Part shown: positions 13,801 to 27,500 of the stretch, one piece after another
Numbering within the stretch: the stretch's first letter is position 1
How the letters are laid out: each line of letters starts with the position of its first letter
Source: Ostrinia nubilalis
Taxonomy: Eukaryota > Arthropoda > Insecta > Lepidoptera > Crambidae
Direction: 5' to 3'
Assembly: GCF_963855985.1 (NCBI RefSeq)
Contig: NC_087114.1
Location: 2,753,001-2,817,000 of the forward strand
DNA length: 64,000 nucleotides
Made by a program: the position numbers and the translations under genes
Notes under the pieces: generated by a model
What the model was told of the DNA's origin: nothing
Database searches by the model: none
What the model saw: only the letters and a program-made list of their open reading frames with translations

Positions 13801-16800
13801 CTCCATTCTCGTTGAGCGTCCTCTGCTTCTCCATCTGAGCCTTCTTCTCCAGATCTCCGTGGTAGGCCACGTTGCTGATGATCTTTGTGTTCGCCTTGAT
13901 TCTAAGGGTTTCTGGGTCGTCGGCGACCTGAAATACATTAGAGAAAATAATCAGCACAATGACCAATCGAATGACGGAATCGAAAGCAGCACTTACTCGT
14001 AGCCTCTTGGCTAAGTGCTGTTTTCGATTGCCTTGTAAAACTATCAGTTCAGGAAATCAGGCATTTAAAGATAAGATTTAGAGAGTATTAGTAAGAGAAT
14101 TTCTACCAGTGCTTATTATTATTCTGTGGTATGGTTGAGGATTCCAGGTGAATCTACTTTCCGCCTGATCATCACTGTTTCATTGTGAGATGCAGGTCAT
14201 TTTCGCGATTGCGAGTGACACTATATTGTGCCAACCGTGGAGTCTACTTCACTATAATTTCAATATTCTCTCTGCTTTGTGGAACCGATCAGTACACACG
14301 TGTGTTGAAATTATTTCGTATTTTTAATTATTCTAAGATTGTATTTTAGAATAATTTCAACAGACAGAGACAGAGCAAGCTGGAGTGGCAATAGGCAGGA
14401 CATATAGTACGCAGAACCGACGGCCGACGGGGCAGCAAGGTTCTGGAGTGGAGGCTACGTACCAGAAAGCGCAGCGTTAGACGTCCACCCACAAGGTGGA
14501 CCAACAACCTTATAAAGGTAGCAGGAAGGCGTTGGATGCAGGCCGCTACCATCCGGGAGATATGGAAATCATTGGGAGAGGCCTATGTTCAGCAGTGGAC
14601 GTCCTGTGGCTGAATTGATGATGATATAAGTGGTTACCTGTGTGAACTTCCCCTTGCTCTTCTCGAAGTCGGCGTGGTACTTGACGTTGCTCTGCAGCTT
14701 GGTGTTCTCCGCTATCCGCTTCAGCTCCGGCGTCTCCGCCATTGTGGTGGGCTTCGCTTTTGGCACGTGTCTGGAATGGCATTGATAAATATTAATAACT
14801 AGCTTTCCGCCCGCGGCTTCGCCCGCGTGGAATTTTGTCTGTCGCAGAAAAACAATATCGCGCGCGTATTTGCTCACCGTTTAGACCTACCCTGGACTAC
14901 GACAAACATTTTAAAACCAAAATCAGCTCAATCGGCCCAGCCGTTCTCGAGTTTTAATCAGACTAACGAACATCATTGACGAACATCAATTCATTTTTAT
15001 TTATTATAGAAGAAGAAGATGTGTGGTTTTGGCAGAGTACCGAAACAAAGACCTTCACTGGTTGGGTTTTTATTGGCAGTCAAGCTGTAGTTCCTGACTA
15101 CACAGGAGTTGCAGCTGTGGGAACGAGAGGTGGGAATAGTCCCGTTCTGGCAGTCGGCACTCCCTTTATGGAGGTCGTAAAAGGCAACAAAGGTACAATA
15201 AGTACGCGAACGTCAGGCCTCCCCAACCCGTCTGGCCAGCGTGGGGAGTGTAGGCCAAATCCTCCATTTGCCTCTGGTAAATTAGAGAGGGAGTGCTTCT
15301 GCAGTGAAGACTAAATGGCCTAAATATGATGCGAACTATAAAAAAAATATTCTATTAATTCTTTTAGAACGTAGGTGCTCACTAAGAACGGATTTTACGA
15401 AACTCCACCCCTAAGGGAGTAAAACGGGATCCACGCGTACGAAGTCGCGGGCGGCCGCAAGTATTTTTATAATTTTATAACGATTATACACGTTACATTT
15501 ACATATTTCACCACGTACACCAATAACTGGCAACAAAAAACCAATAAAAACAACTGCCGCTATAACGCGGCGTGACAGCAAAAATGGCAAAAAACAATTT
15601 CCCGGTGACAAAGTAAAAGTATACGAAATTGTCGCTGCTTTCGTTTGCACAGATAATCACGCGACTGTCGCAAAAACTGACAGGCGATATTGATCGATCA
15701 GTGTAATCTATATTTGACGCGAAAAGTGAGGATGGATGGATATTTTTTATTTCTTTAGGCAGACTAACTTTCATCATCATCATTTCAGCCACAGGACATC
15801 CGCTGCTGAACATGGGCCTATTTAAGATCGTTTCATCCTCGAAGACGCGCCCCACTACGTTTAGATCGAGGGAAGCGCGGGGTGCGGGGAGTTTGACCCG
15901 AGCAATCCGAGCGTCATTATTGTAGTGTGCGTGTGCACTCATGGATAATTTAGCGTGTACAGGATAACACTCGAACATTAGCGGAAGAATGGTGTCGCGT
16001 GCGACTTCGTGGATGAAACGATCTATCCTACCTATAATGTTTTTTCTGTCTGTCTCTACAACAAACCACTGAACCAATTTTGATGAAATGTAACACAGTG
16101 ATAGTTTTCATTCCGGTATTTGAAGACGGGCGCGAAAAATTTTTGATAGATCAAAATACACGCGGACGAAACTACGTAACTGCTAGTAAACTACTTTTGA
16201 TTAATTAATTAATGAAGTAGGTGCTTAATAAAAGAAAAAAAACTTAACTTATTTGGTACCAACAACAATAACTTAATTAGGCTACTTTTTATCAAGATTT
16301 ACGCGGGCTCAAATCGATAAAGTACCTATTTATAGTTTTGTCATTGCATTAATCGAATTCTTTGCCATGTTAATTAACCTACTTCGAACCAATCGATCTA
16401 CCGATATAGATTCTATCTTTCTTTTTTACTCTGCCTGTAAAAAACTCACTTATGCAAGTAGGCTTTTAAAAATCACTTTTACACGTCCCAGTATTAACCC
16501 TACCACTGCTTCGGGACAATAAATGGGCCAGTGCTGGTACAGTGGCACCCAAAGCAGCCAAAAAGTTCGCAACACGTCTTTGTTACAATTGGAATAAGGT
16601 TGTTGTCAACATTTTGGCCACTTTGGGTGTCACGAATTATTAAAATTTGATGCTGACTGTGTGTAAAAGATACAGTTATAAATAGAATATCGAAATCATA
16701 CTAAGCAGGACCTTCACTCCTAACCTCCTAACGGTACCGTGACATAATATCCATTGAATGTTTATTAAACTCAACTTTAAACTCATAAGCATAGAGCTGA

Positions 16801-18555
16801 TTATGACATGATTTTATAAGTCCATTCAATAAAAGGTGATAGCTATTACGAAAGACATAAGGTCGGTATTGTGCAATAGACTAAGAGCTAGTGAACGCCA
16901 GACCTACGTCATTTTATAAAAGCTGAAAGTTTGTCAGCGTATGCTCCCAATATATTAGGATAGAATGTTGGTGATCATGAAGTTTGGGTCATCGTGGCTT
17001 TGGCAGCTATCCCAAAAAACTGTCTGGCAAGGAATTGGAACTGTCAAAACTGTCTGGCTGATGAGGAAACTACTTCTAACTTTTACGGTGGCTTTTTCTG
17101 TATATTCAATAAACTGTAATTCTACTTAGGTTATACCATAAAAGCTGATTTTTTTATAAAATTTTAGGGCAATAATTAGAAGTTGTTTCCACATCAGCCA
17201 GACAGTTTTGACAGTTCCAACTCCTTGCCAGACAGATTTTTTAGGATAGCTGCCAAAGCCACGATGACCCAAACTTCATGATTCACCAACATTCTATCCT
17301 ATATTGGGAGCATACGCTTACAAACTTTCAGCTTTTATAAAATGACGTAGGTCTGGCGTTCACCAGCTCTTAGTCTACAAGTATACGCGGTCACTTTCAT
17401 TTTTGTTTCGCTACATCACATCACGTGTTGGTCAATCAACAGCATGTGGTGTTAGTGGGGAAAGTAAACAGAATGTTTTTTGCGCGGGAAAATTTTTCGC
17501 GCGCTGAGTTTTTTTTTCATGGCGATTCACGGCTTGGGACTATATCTTTTAGCACTGAGAATTTAGTAAGCATTTTTAGTTCTATTTTAAGCAAAAGTCC
17601 AGCAAAAGTTATGAATTGCATGGTTGAAAAAACCTTTACTAAAACTAAATTAGGAGAACCCTGTTCTTTGCCTGTTCTGTGGGTGCAACAGACAGCAGTT
17701 TTTCATTTTTTTAAACTAAACATAAAATAAAAAAGATCGTCTAAATGGCTTTCTGTAAAATAATTTATTAGTTTTAGAGCTGTCGCAAAAACATTTGTAC
17801 ACGTACTTACGGAAAATTAAGTTTTCCTTAAATGTTTCATACAAAACAGCATCAGTGTTAGGGTAAAGATTAAAGGATATCCTGAATTTTCATGACATCA
17901 AATTAAAGCATAGGTATTATTATTTTCTCCCTTTCCTTCCTTGTATCATTTTAAATGCACAGTCATAATTAATGTCATTTATCTTAAACATATTAGTTTA
18001 AATATTTTATTTTCCTGTTTTGTTCAAAAATACTTTTGGCTTGATAATGACCTTATTCCTCCTTTATTATTTTGTAGGTAACTAACGAAGGTAACAGAAA
18101 CATAATATCTATACTAATATTATAAAGCTGAAGAGTTTGTTTGTTTGTTTACTTGAACGCGCTAATCTCCGGAACTACTGGTCCGATTTGAAAAATTCTT
18201 TCAGTGTTAGATAGCCCATTTATCGAGGAAGGCTATAGGGTATACAACATCACGCTACGATCAATAGGAGCAGAGCAATAATGAACGGGTTTTCACGCGT
18301 ACGAAGTCGCGGGCACAGCTAGTATTAAATAAGGAAGTTAGTCATTCTTCAACAAACACTATTATTATTTATCTATTTATCATCATCATGAAATCACTCT
18401 TATTTACTAGAGATAAATGGAGGATTTGGTCCATGCTGGCCAGAAGGAGTCTTCCAGCGACTTGGCCCATTTTAGCATGGTCCACGCACGGGCCAAGTCA
18501 ATGGATTGAATTTTCAACCGACTTCAAAGGAGGAGGTTCTCAATTCGACCCGTAT

Positions 18556-18588
<33 letters not shown>

Positions 18589-21500
18589 CTATGTTTGTTA
18601 CGCGATAGCTCCGCCAATTATGAACCGATTTGAACAAATCTTTTTTCGGCGTATAGGTAATACCTCAAGGGTGGTCCCATTTAAATTTAATAATAAAAAA
18701 AACAACCCCCAAGGGTGGAAAATTGGGGATGAACTTTTTTATACGCAATATCTCCGCCGATTATAAACCAATTTGAACGATTATTTTTTTGTTGAATAGG
18801 TATTATCAAAAGGGTGGTTTCATGCGAATTTGAAGAAAATATTTCACCCCCAAGGGTGGAAAATTGGGGATGAACTTTTTTATACGCAATATCTCCGCCG
18901 ATTATGAACCAATTTTTTTTGGTCTCAGTGTACTGCCTACCTTAACATCAAGGTAATAATTAGTTAACTAAAAAGCAAGAAATAAGTAAAATTTTATAAA
19001 AAAAAATAAAACCGACTCCAAAAAACCTACACTAAAACGTAGAAAAATAATTACTAATTACCTACTTATTTATTAGGACGAATTATTAATATTTATGTAG
19101 GTATACCATGATTGATACTTTTGGAGTCGGTGCAGGCAAACTTTACATGTTTCATAATCTTGGCACCGACTCCAGAAGTATCAATCATGGTATACCTACA
19201 TAAATATTAATAATTCGTCCTAATAAATAAGTAGGTAATTAGTAATTATTTTTCTACGTTTTAGTGTAGGTTTTTTGGAGTCGGTTTTATTTTTTTTTAT
19301 AAATTTTTTTTTATATATTTTTTCTTCTAGTAATTGGGCCTACTTTAAGAGTATTTTTTTGTTGATTTAATGTTTAATTAATAAAACATTGAAGGAAGGG
19401 CCAGTTGCTGGAAAAAAAATAATTAAAAATTCAAACCAGCGACTTGGCTAAACTAAAATTGGTCCAAAACGTTAGAAGACTCACGAACGGCAATGCAAGG
19501 TAGGTTATTAATTCATATTTTATACGAATACCAACTATTACGTAAACTTATGACACCCCATCATGAGTTCGTGACTTCAATCAAAGCATTAGTCACACAG
19601 TAAAATCATTTGCAAAATTCCTACAGAGCTACGTGGTTATTTCAGTCTGTAAAACCACAGTACGTCATAGCACGCGTTTCAGTAGTTCTTAGAAGTTAAC
19701 AATTTCCTAATTTTGGATTGAAACTAATGGTGTTAATACATGCAACGCTGTGTGTGTAGTAAATAGGCATTTTTTCAAGGAAAAATTTAATATTCACTTG
19801 AAAATTGTAATTTACCTTTGCTACTGCATGTATTTTTATATTGCCCTTTGTTTTTTTTTTTAAGTTGTCAAATAAATAATTTTTCTTTCTTTCTTTCTTT
19901 CTTTCTTTCTATATCTCTTAGGCTCCCACATAAAATGGGACCCAAATTTTTTCAGTAGAAAAAAAAATGCTCTCATTACCAATATTTAACACATTCATAA
20001 TCATCATCATTTCAGCCACAGGACGTCCACTGCTGAACATAGGCCTCCCAAAATGATGGCCAGATTGACCGGTTGGTAGCGTTAATACATTAAATGCAGA
20101 CATCTCAATATCCTAATAGATTTTTTGATGGAAAAAAACTAAGCTAGTCTACTGGTTAGAAAATTTTTACGATATAGTTTTTTTTTTTATGCATCACAAG
20201 GCATGTATTGGACTGCAACTGCAATTGCACCTGGTGTTAAGTGAGATGCAGTCTAGGATGCCTATCATGCATATCTGCCCTGTAAGCGCCTATACACTCT
20301 CGAAACAAAATAAAAGTAAACACTCACGCTTCACAATAAGGTAGTTTTCCGTATCCCTTGTAGGTCCTCATGTTGAGTGTCATGCCGCACTCCTGACATT
20401 TGAAACAGCCTTTGTGCCAAACCTGGAACAATTATTATGTAATTAAATAAAGTTATTGAGTACTATTATTAAAGTTATTGTAACTAATCACTGGCATCTT
20501 AAGTCAATGTAAGTAGTAGGTAGATGCTGAAATTCAGCAAACATGTATTCGTATATTCTGTCGCTGTACAGTCAGCGTCAAATAATTCGTGATACTCAAA
20601 GTAGCCAAAATGTTCGCAAAAAGTCAGTTACAGTTGGAATAAGGTTGTGTTATCAACTTTTTGGTCACTTTGGGTGTCACCAAACGAATCTATACTAATA
20701 TTATAAATGCGAAAGTAACTCTGTCTGTCTGTCTCTCTTTCACGCCAAAACCACTGAACCGATTTTGATGAAATTTGGCATAGAGATAGTTCGAGTCCCG
20801 GGAAAGGACATAGGATAGTTTTTATCCCGGTTTTTGAAACAGGAACGTGCGTGATAAAGTTTTTCTGTGACAGACAAAATTCCACGCGGGCGAAGCCGCG
20901 GGCGGAAAGCTAGTTACCAATATTCCTGACAGCCTGTAGTCTTGGGCAATAATGATAGTAGTAATTAGTCTATTATTACGAACCTACAAGTGGTTTTCAA
21001 AAAGTTTAGTTTTCGTTTGGCATAAAAAAACTGATGCAAAAGCTTCCAAGGCAAAGAACGGGTTTACATCACATTTACACCACGACGACTATAAAACTAA
21101 CAATAATATAAATTGCCGCAATCAGACATCAAAATGGACGATAAAAATCTTCGCAACAATCCTGAAACGTTATGTGAACTTTTCACAAATTAACTTTGCA
21201 CATTGAAGCGTTACGTTATAATTTGTTAACAGATCTGTCTAGGTTACTGGCGACTACACAAATGGTTTGGAGACAGTAGGTTCGTCATCATCAGGTCATT
21301 TAGTTTCCACTGCAGGAGCACGATCCTCTCTATAGTCTGATCTGCGAGCACGTACAATTTTGTCCAATAACCCCAAGCTACCCATCCTTATCGCTAGTAT
21401 AAATGCGCGTCGCGACTGTGCGACGGACGCCCCCAGTGAGTGTGCGAGCGCGACAGCAACATAATTACGCGCGAGCGATAAGGATGGGTATAGGGCATGT

Positions 21501-24500
21501 AATATCGGAAGGTTTTCAATTCCGATATTGGATTCCGATATTAGATCTAAATATCGGAATTCCGATTTTAATATCGGAATTGAGTTTATGTGTTATAAAT
21601 TTTAAATATTTGGTTATATTCGTATAATTTCTCGATTGTATACAGTAAAATAATGATTTTAATCAAAATCTTTAATTTAGTACAAAATAACACTTCTTAA
21701 AATTATAATATTGAAGTATTTAAAACAATTTTGTATGTTATGGGTAACCATTGCATTTTGGTAACTGATAAAATGGGCCAATTATGGAAATGGACTAGCA
21801 AAAAATTTAAGTGTTTTTGTAAAACAGGTATCAAACAAACTTTTACTCCTTCAACCAATACTGGCGGAACTATTTGTAGAGTCATTCAAGTCACATGTTA
21901 CAAAAATTTTAGACAGTGGTATAAAATTTGAATATGCTTGTAATTTGTTCCTTTTTGATTACCGATGTACAACTCACAAAACCACGCGGTGTCATCATCG
22001 TCATCATTTCAACCCTATGACGTCCACTGCTGAACATAGGCCTCCCCCAATAATTTCCACAATGGCTGGTTGGTGGCGGCCTGCATCCAGCGCTTTCCTG
22101 CTACCTTTATGAGGTCGTCGGTCCACCTTGTGGATGGCAGCCTTATGCTGCGCTTTCCGATACGTGGTCTCCACTCCAGAACCTTGTTGCCCCATCAAGT
22201 CAAGTCAAGTCAAGTCAAGTCAAAATTTCTTTATTTGTTTAGACTAATAAATAGTTCTTACAAATCGTCATTTTGCTCTTAAGGAGCCTTTACATGTCTC
22301 ATAATCTTTTTACCCTACCAGCGCTTCGAGACCAACATTTGGCAAGTGCTGAGAAGAAGCACCGCAACAAACTCAGTCACCACTGTCTGCCGGTTAATAT
22401 AAATAAATAGAAATAGCAGTAGTAGATAGGTACATTCGATTCAGGAGCAGTTCACTGAATTTACCATGCATTCTTGTATAGTGTATCTTATAAGAATGGG
22501 TATACAAAATTGCGTGGCATATTAAACAAGGTAGTGACGTGCTAATATCTAGACTTACAGATTACATACCCAAATACTAGTAGAAATGACTCGCATACAT
22601 AAGTTGGAATAACTTGGATTGACCAGTCCCCGAAAGCAGCGCCTGTTCACAGACATGACGAGTGAACCAGCCATCGCTTCACTCGACCATATTAGAGGGA
22701 ATGTAACGACCCGCCTCACTACGCCACCACCCCAGAGACATTTTAGTGAGAATGACAATACCAAGTTATCTCTTAGAGAAAAAAAAAACAATAATAAAGC
22801 TAAGTAACAGTCCAGATTGAGAAGCATGACACTATAACATTTTAGAAAATTAGATTAGTTTATACATTACTTTTCATAGCACGATTTTAATTCTTTTTAG
22901 TGCGAGCATGAGAGGACCATAATCCTACTCCCAGGATGACTTATCATTAAGAAAATCTCGAGTTGTATAATAGGCTTTTTTAAGCATGTGATCTTTAACT
23001 ATACCTTTAAATTTATTGTACGGTAGCTCTTTATATTTATCAGGGACTTTGTTATAAAAATGGATACCTTGTCCCATAAAGGTGGCAAACACTTTATTAA
23101 GTCTAAAAGCGGGTATAGCCAATTTATTTTTATTTCTAGTATTGATTTGGTGAATATCACTTTTCTTTTTGAATTCATTAATATTTTGTTGAATAAATAG
23201 AATACAGTTTAAGATGTATTGTGAAGCGGCCGTGAGAATGCCAATTTCTTTAAACAATTCTCTAAGGGACGCTCTTGCTTTCATTTTATACAAGTATCTT
23301 ATGGCACGTTTTTGCAGAATAAATATTGTTTCAAAATCTGCAGCTTTGCCCCATAGCATGATTCCATATGACATTAGGCTATGAAAGTAGCTAAAGTAGA
23401 CTAAGCGAGCTGTTGAAACATCGGTTAATGACCGTATCCTTTTTATTGCATCGGCCGTCAGTTTTGCGTACTAGGGCGGAATCGCTGGAAGAACTCTGCA
23501 CAATGCTCGAAGACCTAATCGAGTCTCCCAACAGGTAGGCCTTGGACATGGACAAAGCGAAGCTTATGACCATGTTCCGCCCTACCCATTTTCGGTTGGG
23601 AGCCTGATTTTCGAGATTGTTGACAAGTATGTCAACCTCGGATAAACGATTCAGCTAAGTAGATTCAATTTCGAGAAAGCGGTAAATCGTCAAATCCTAC
23701 TCGGCTGGGCCGCGTTCGGGAAACTACACAACATCTTTTCGTCCAAAATACCTCAGTGCTTAAAGACGAAAGTCCTCAAACAATGTGTGTTACCAGTGAT
23801 AATATACGGCTCGGAAACGTGGCCTCTCAAAGTTGCACAGCGTGCTATGAAGAGGGCTGTGCTTGGTGTTTCTTTACGAGTTCGAATCAGAAATGAGAAG
23901 CCCTGTTTACGAACTAAAGTCGCTGACATAGCCCGACGGACTAGCAAGCTGAAGTGGCAATGGGCAGGGCACATAGTACGCAGAACTGACGGGCCATAGT
24001 CCAATTTTATTAATGTTTGGAAGGGAGTTGAAATGTCGTTTTTCATTGCTAAGACCAAGTACGGCAAGTGCTAAAATTGTTTTAGAACATGTTATGGTTA
24101 ATAATTATTTGCAGTGGGACAAAAAGTCATATTGAAAGACATGAGAAAATCATTGGTCTTTGCCAATCATGTACTTTGAGCTTTGTAGCAGGTTATGGCG
24201 CTTTTAAACGCTTTGTTTAAAGTCTTAATTAAAACCTTTATCTGATTCCGATATTACGATATTGGGTCGCTCAATATCGGAATTGTAATATCGGATCTCG
24301 TCTTCCGAGATTCCGATATTACGAGATTCCGATATTCATGCCCTAGATGGGTAGCTTGGGGTCATTGGACAAAATTCTATGTGCTCACAGACCGGGCTTT
24401 AATTTAATAGAGGTAAGTGGAGGATTTGGTCTACACTCCCCACGCTGGCCAATTTATACTCAATCAGGGTAGGGTTACCACTATTATTATCTCATGATTT

Positions 24501-27500
24501 ATCCTAAGAATCCAGTATTTATGAACTCTCTTCCATGCCAAGATTACGGAGAATGATAACAATAAATTAGATTTGTAGAATGAAAACCTGAATTGTGATA
24601 AATTCTTAGAATTTTTCGAAGAAAATCTAAGATTTCTTTTTTAAACGTTTTACCATCGTCGTTTTATTCAAATGAAGTCCACTGCTGGCACAAAGGCATC
24701 CCCCAAGGAGTTGTGGGCAGACACTCCACTAGGTGAACCGACGATTTTGTGAATATCACCGGTCACTTTATAGTATAACTTTGAAGTTTTAAACCAAAGC
24801 TACGTAACGCAAAGTAAGTAAGTCAGTAAAGTAGCAGTAAGAATACAGTATCTAAGCATGTGGGAAGATCAAGAGCTGTTTTGGGCTGACACTGTGTAGG
24901 TTTGTTGTCGACACGATAAGAAGAAGGGATGCTACTGAACATATATCAGCTGTGACAGTTAGCACACCGTCCCACTTCTCAGAGCATAATGCCGACACTT
25001 CGTTAGGTAACAATGGACTGCTGAGTCGACCGGTTGGTGCTGCGTACTCTTTGTGTTGGTGTTAAATGGGCTCTAAACTTTGGTGTTCAAGGGGTATCCA
25101 AAATTTCACGTTTCAATATCAAAGAACGAATCACCTAGAAGTTGGTCCACGATCATGGTTAGTTTTCTTTATATTCGAATAGCAAAAATGTAACTGTATT
25201 GCTTTTCATACATTGGTTTGGCTACTTGGGTTTTTTTGGCGTTCAATTCAAACAGTAGATTTTGGAATCTTGAAAGGGAGCTGCAGTGGTGTGAACAAGA
25301 GCTGGAAATAGTCCCCGCACTTCTACACTTTTTAGTAATTTGAATGAAAGAAAAAAGAAATTTTATTTGTTACCAAAAAGAAAACTATAATTAATTTGGG
25401 AGTATGTACTTAGTCGTTTTTTTTTATCAGTTACTCAAGAAATTATTGTTTTTTTTTCATCCTTCGACGTCGTTTCAGTCAAATGATGTCCACTGCTGGA
25501 CAAAGGCCTAATTTTTTTGTAAATTTTTTTATCCCATTCCATTAGAACTTCTAAACGGTCTTTTCATGCTGGTAGCCTGAATATAGCAACTAGTACTTCA
25601 ATGCTCCACATCCAGTACAAGCTCGCCGATTAGCGTTCCACACAATGCAAACGGCGAGCGAATTTGGAGCGAATTGCATCATCGGAAGTTGATCGAGTAC
25701 GTTCAATTCTTAATTTCGATCGCAATTAAACTCCTTTTTAGTTTACCCGATGAAAGAAAAAACAAAAAAAATGACTGAAAAGTGCAGCGTAGGACGTCCA
25801 CCCACAACGTGGACCGACGACCTCATAAAGGCAGCAGGAAAGCGCTGGATAAAGGCCGCTACCAACCGGTCATTATGGAAATCATTGGGGGAGTCTTATG
25901 TTCAGCAGTGGACGTCTTATTGCTGAAATGATGATGACGACAAAAGTGACAGATTCTAACACTGCTTCTTCTAAGCTCAATGAAATAGATGTTGACATGG
26001 ATGATTGAGTTTTTTGGCGCTGCTTCCTTCAAATTCAAATTCAATAATTTATTTGCTAGAATACATAATTACATGCTCGTTTTATAAAGCAGATCTTATA
26101 GCTAATATGATTCCCATGTATTCAGCCTGCAAGCAGACGTACAAATATTTTATCAGTCAGATTATTATTTAACATACAATGTCACAAATCAAATTAATGT
26201 ATTAATATTTCAGTTTAATAAATTCACAATGTCAAAAGTTAAATGTAGATGTCACAATAAAATTATTTAAGTTAAAATATTCGTCAATGCTATAAAAACC
26301 ATGGCTCAGTAACCAATTTATCAATTTCTTCTTAAATACATTCCCTTCAAGTACTTTTAGTTCTTCAGGTAAATTGTTATATATATTTCTCAGCACTGGC
26401 CTATTTTTTGTCCCGAAGCAGTGGTGGGGTTAAAATTATACTGGGACGTGTAAAAGAGTATTTTTTCCTAGAATAAATGAGATTTGTAAAGTCTACGAGT
26501 CGATAAAAGTGCTTTTCAAAAATCAAAATTATCTTTATTTGTGTATAGACTAATTAAATTAGTACAAGACTTACAAATCGTCAAATGCTCTTAAGGAGCC
26601 TATACATGTCTCATTCTTTTTTTGCTCTACCAGCGCTTCGAGACAAACATTTGCAAACAAAAGCCTAAAAAATAAATTGGCGACCTTTTTTAAGTCTATC
26701 AAAGGGACAGTCGGTTTGTCTGTCCCATAAAGTAATAGGTAGACACAATTTAGGCGGTCTTAAAGCCACGATGCTATCATTTCATCATTACATAAGTATC
26801 ATAGGACCAAATGATATTATGATTATGATTATACCTCTCTTGTGGTGTGAAAAACCTGCACAGAATGGACCTTCAAGACTAAAAATCTATTAATAGTACT
26901 CCGGTACATCAAGCTAAGTCAGTCTTTCCCAAAGTGGGCGATAACGCCCCCTTGTGGGCGCTGCAGGCTTAAAGGGGGGTGGTAAGAGACCCCGGAAAAA
27001 AATCGAGGCTTGGGAGGCGATTTATAATATCATCTACTAGGAGGACTCTTAGACACCGACTGAGCACTCGACTCTTGACTACAAAAATGGGGGCGCTAAA
27101 AAAGAATTTATTCTCAAAGTGGGCAATAGACAAAATAAGTTTGGGAACCGCTGAGCTAAGTGTTATCCTATGCAGTTCCAAACCAATACGGACTATATTC
27201 CAACAAAAATGCATAGTCCGATCTGCTGTTAACAGTTCACATAGGTTACACTACAATGCGCAAGCGTCGCATCTACTAAATTGGGGCATTACGTCATCTG
27301 GACCTTGCTGATAACTGATAGAGGAGTTAAATATCGTCCGAGCGATTATCATTAAGGCGATAATGACTTTGGAATTAAATGGATCAGAAAATGTTAGGTT
27401 ACAGTGGCATTTTAGTCTTTTAACTTTAAAATTCGTTTGGGACCAATTTTACCGGCTTTTGACTGGGTTTTAGTTGGATGGTTATTCGTCGTATCTAAGA

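Larger units (their letters stand above)
21491..24345. mobile_element. hAT-like element (2855 bp) with captured LINE pieces
   Basis: Ends TAGGGCATG and CATGCCCTA with AATATCGGAAT-type subterminal repeats. Perfect 8-bp duplication GATGGGTA at 21483-21490 and 24346-24353. It is inserted inside a fold-back MITE, whose two halves lie at 21339-21490 and 24346-24402. It contains no hAT transposase. Inside are an RTE-like tail (21990-22195), a LINE reverse-transcriptase C-terminus (22925-23455) and a decayed RTE-like ORF end (23470-24000). Confidence 0.82.
21339..24402. mobile_element. Fold-back MITE, family 1, copy 5 (split by a hAT-like insertion)
   Basis: Left part 21339-21490, right part 24346-24402. 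The 8-bp GATGGGTA of the MITE arm is duplicated around the inserted element. Confidence 0.8.

Noticed and set aside
14976..15314. 112-codon plus frame ([19 protein letters not shown])
   Set aside because: Lies in an interspersed repeat also found at 39.5, 40.6 and 58.4 kb.
15508..16077. 189-codon minus frame
   Set aside because: Composite of a MITE, an RTE tail and Helitron-like sequence. No gene.
18557..18588. Poly-T run as poly(A) tail of a processed copy
   Set aside because: It lies inside a known type of interspersed repeat and no retrocopied gene adjoins it.
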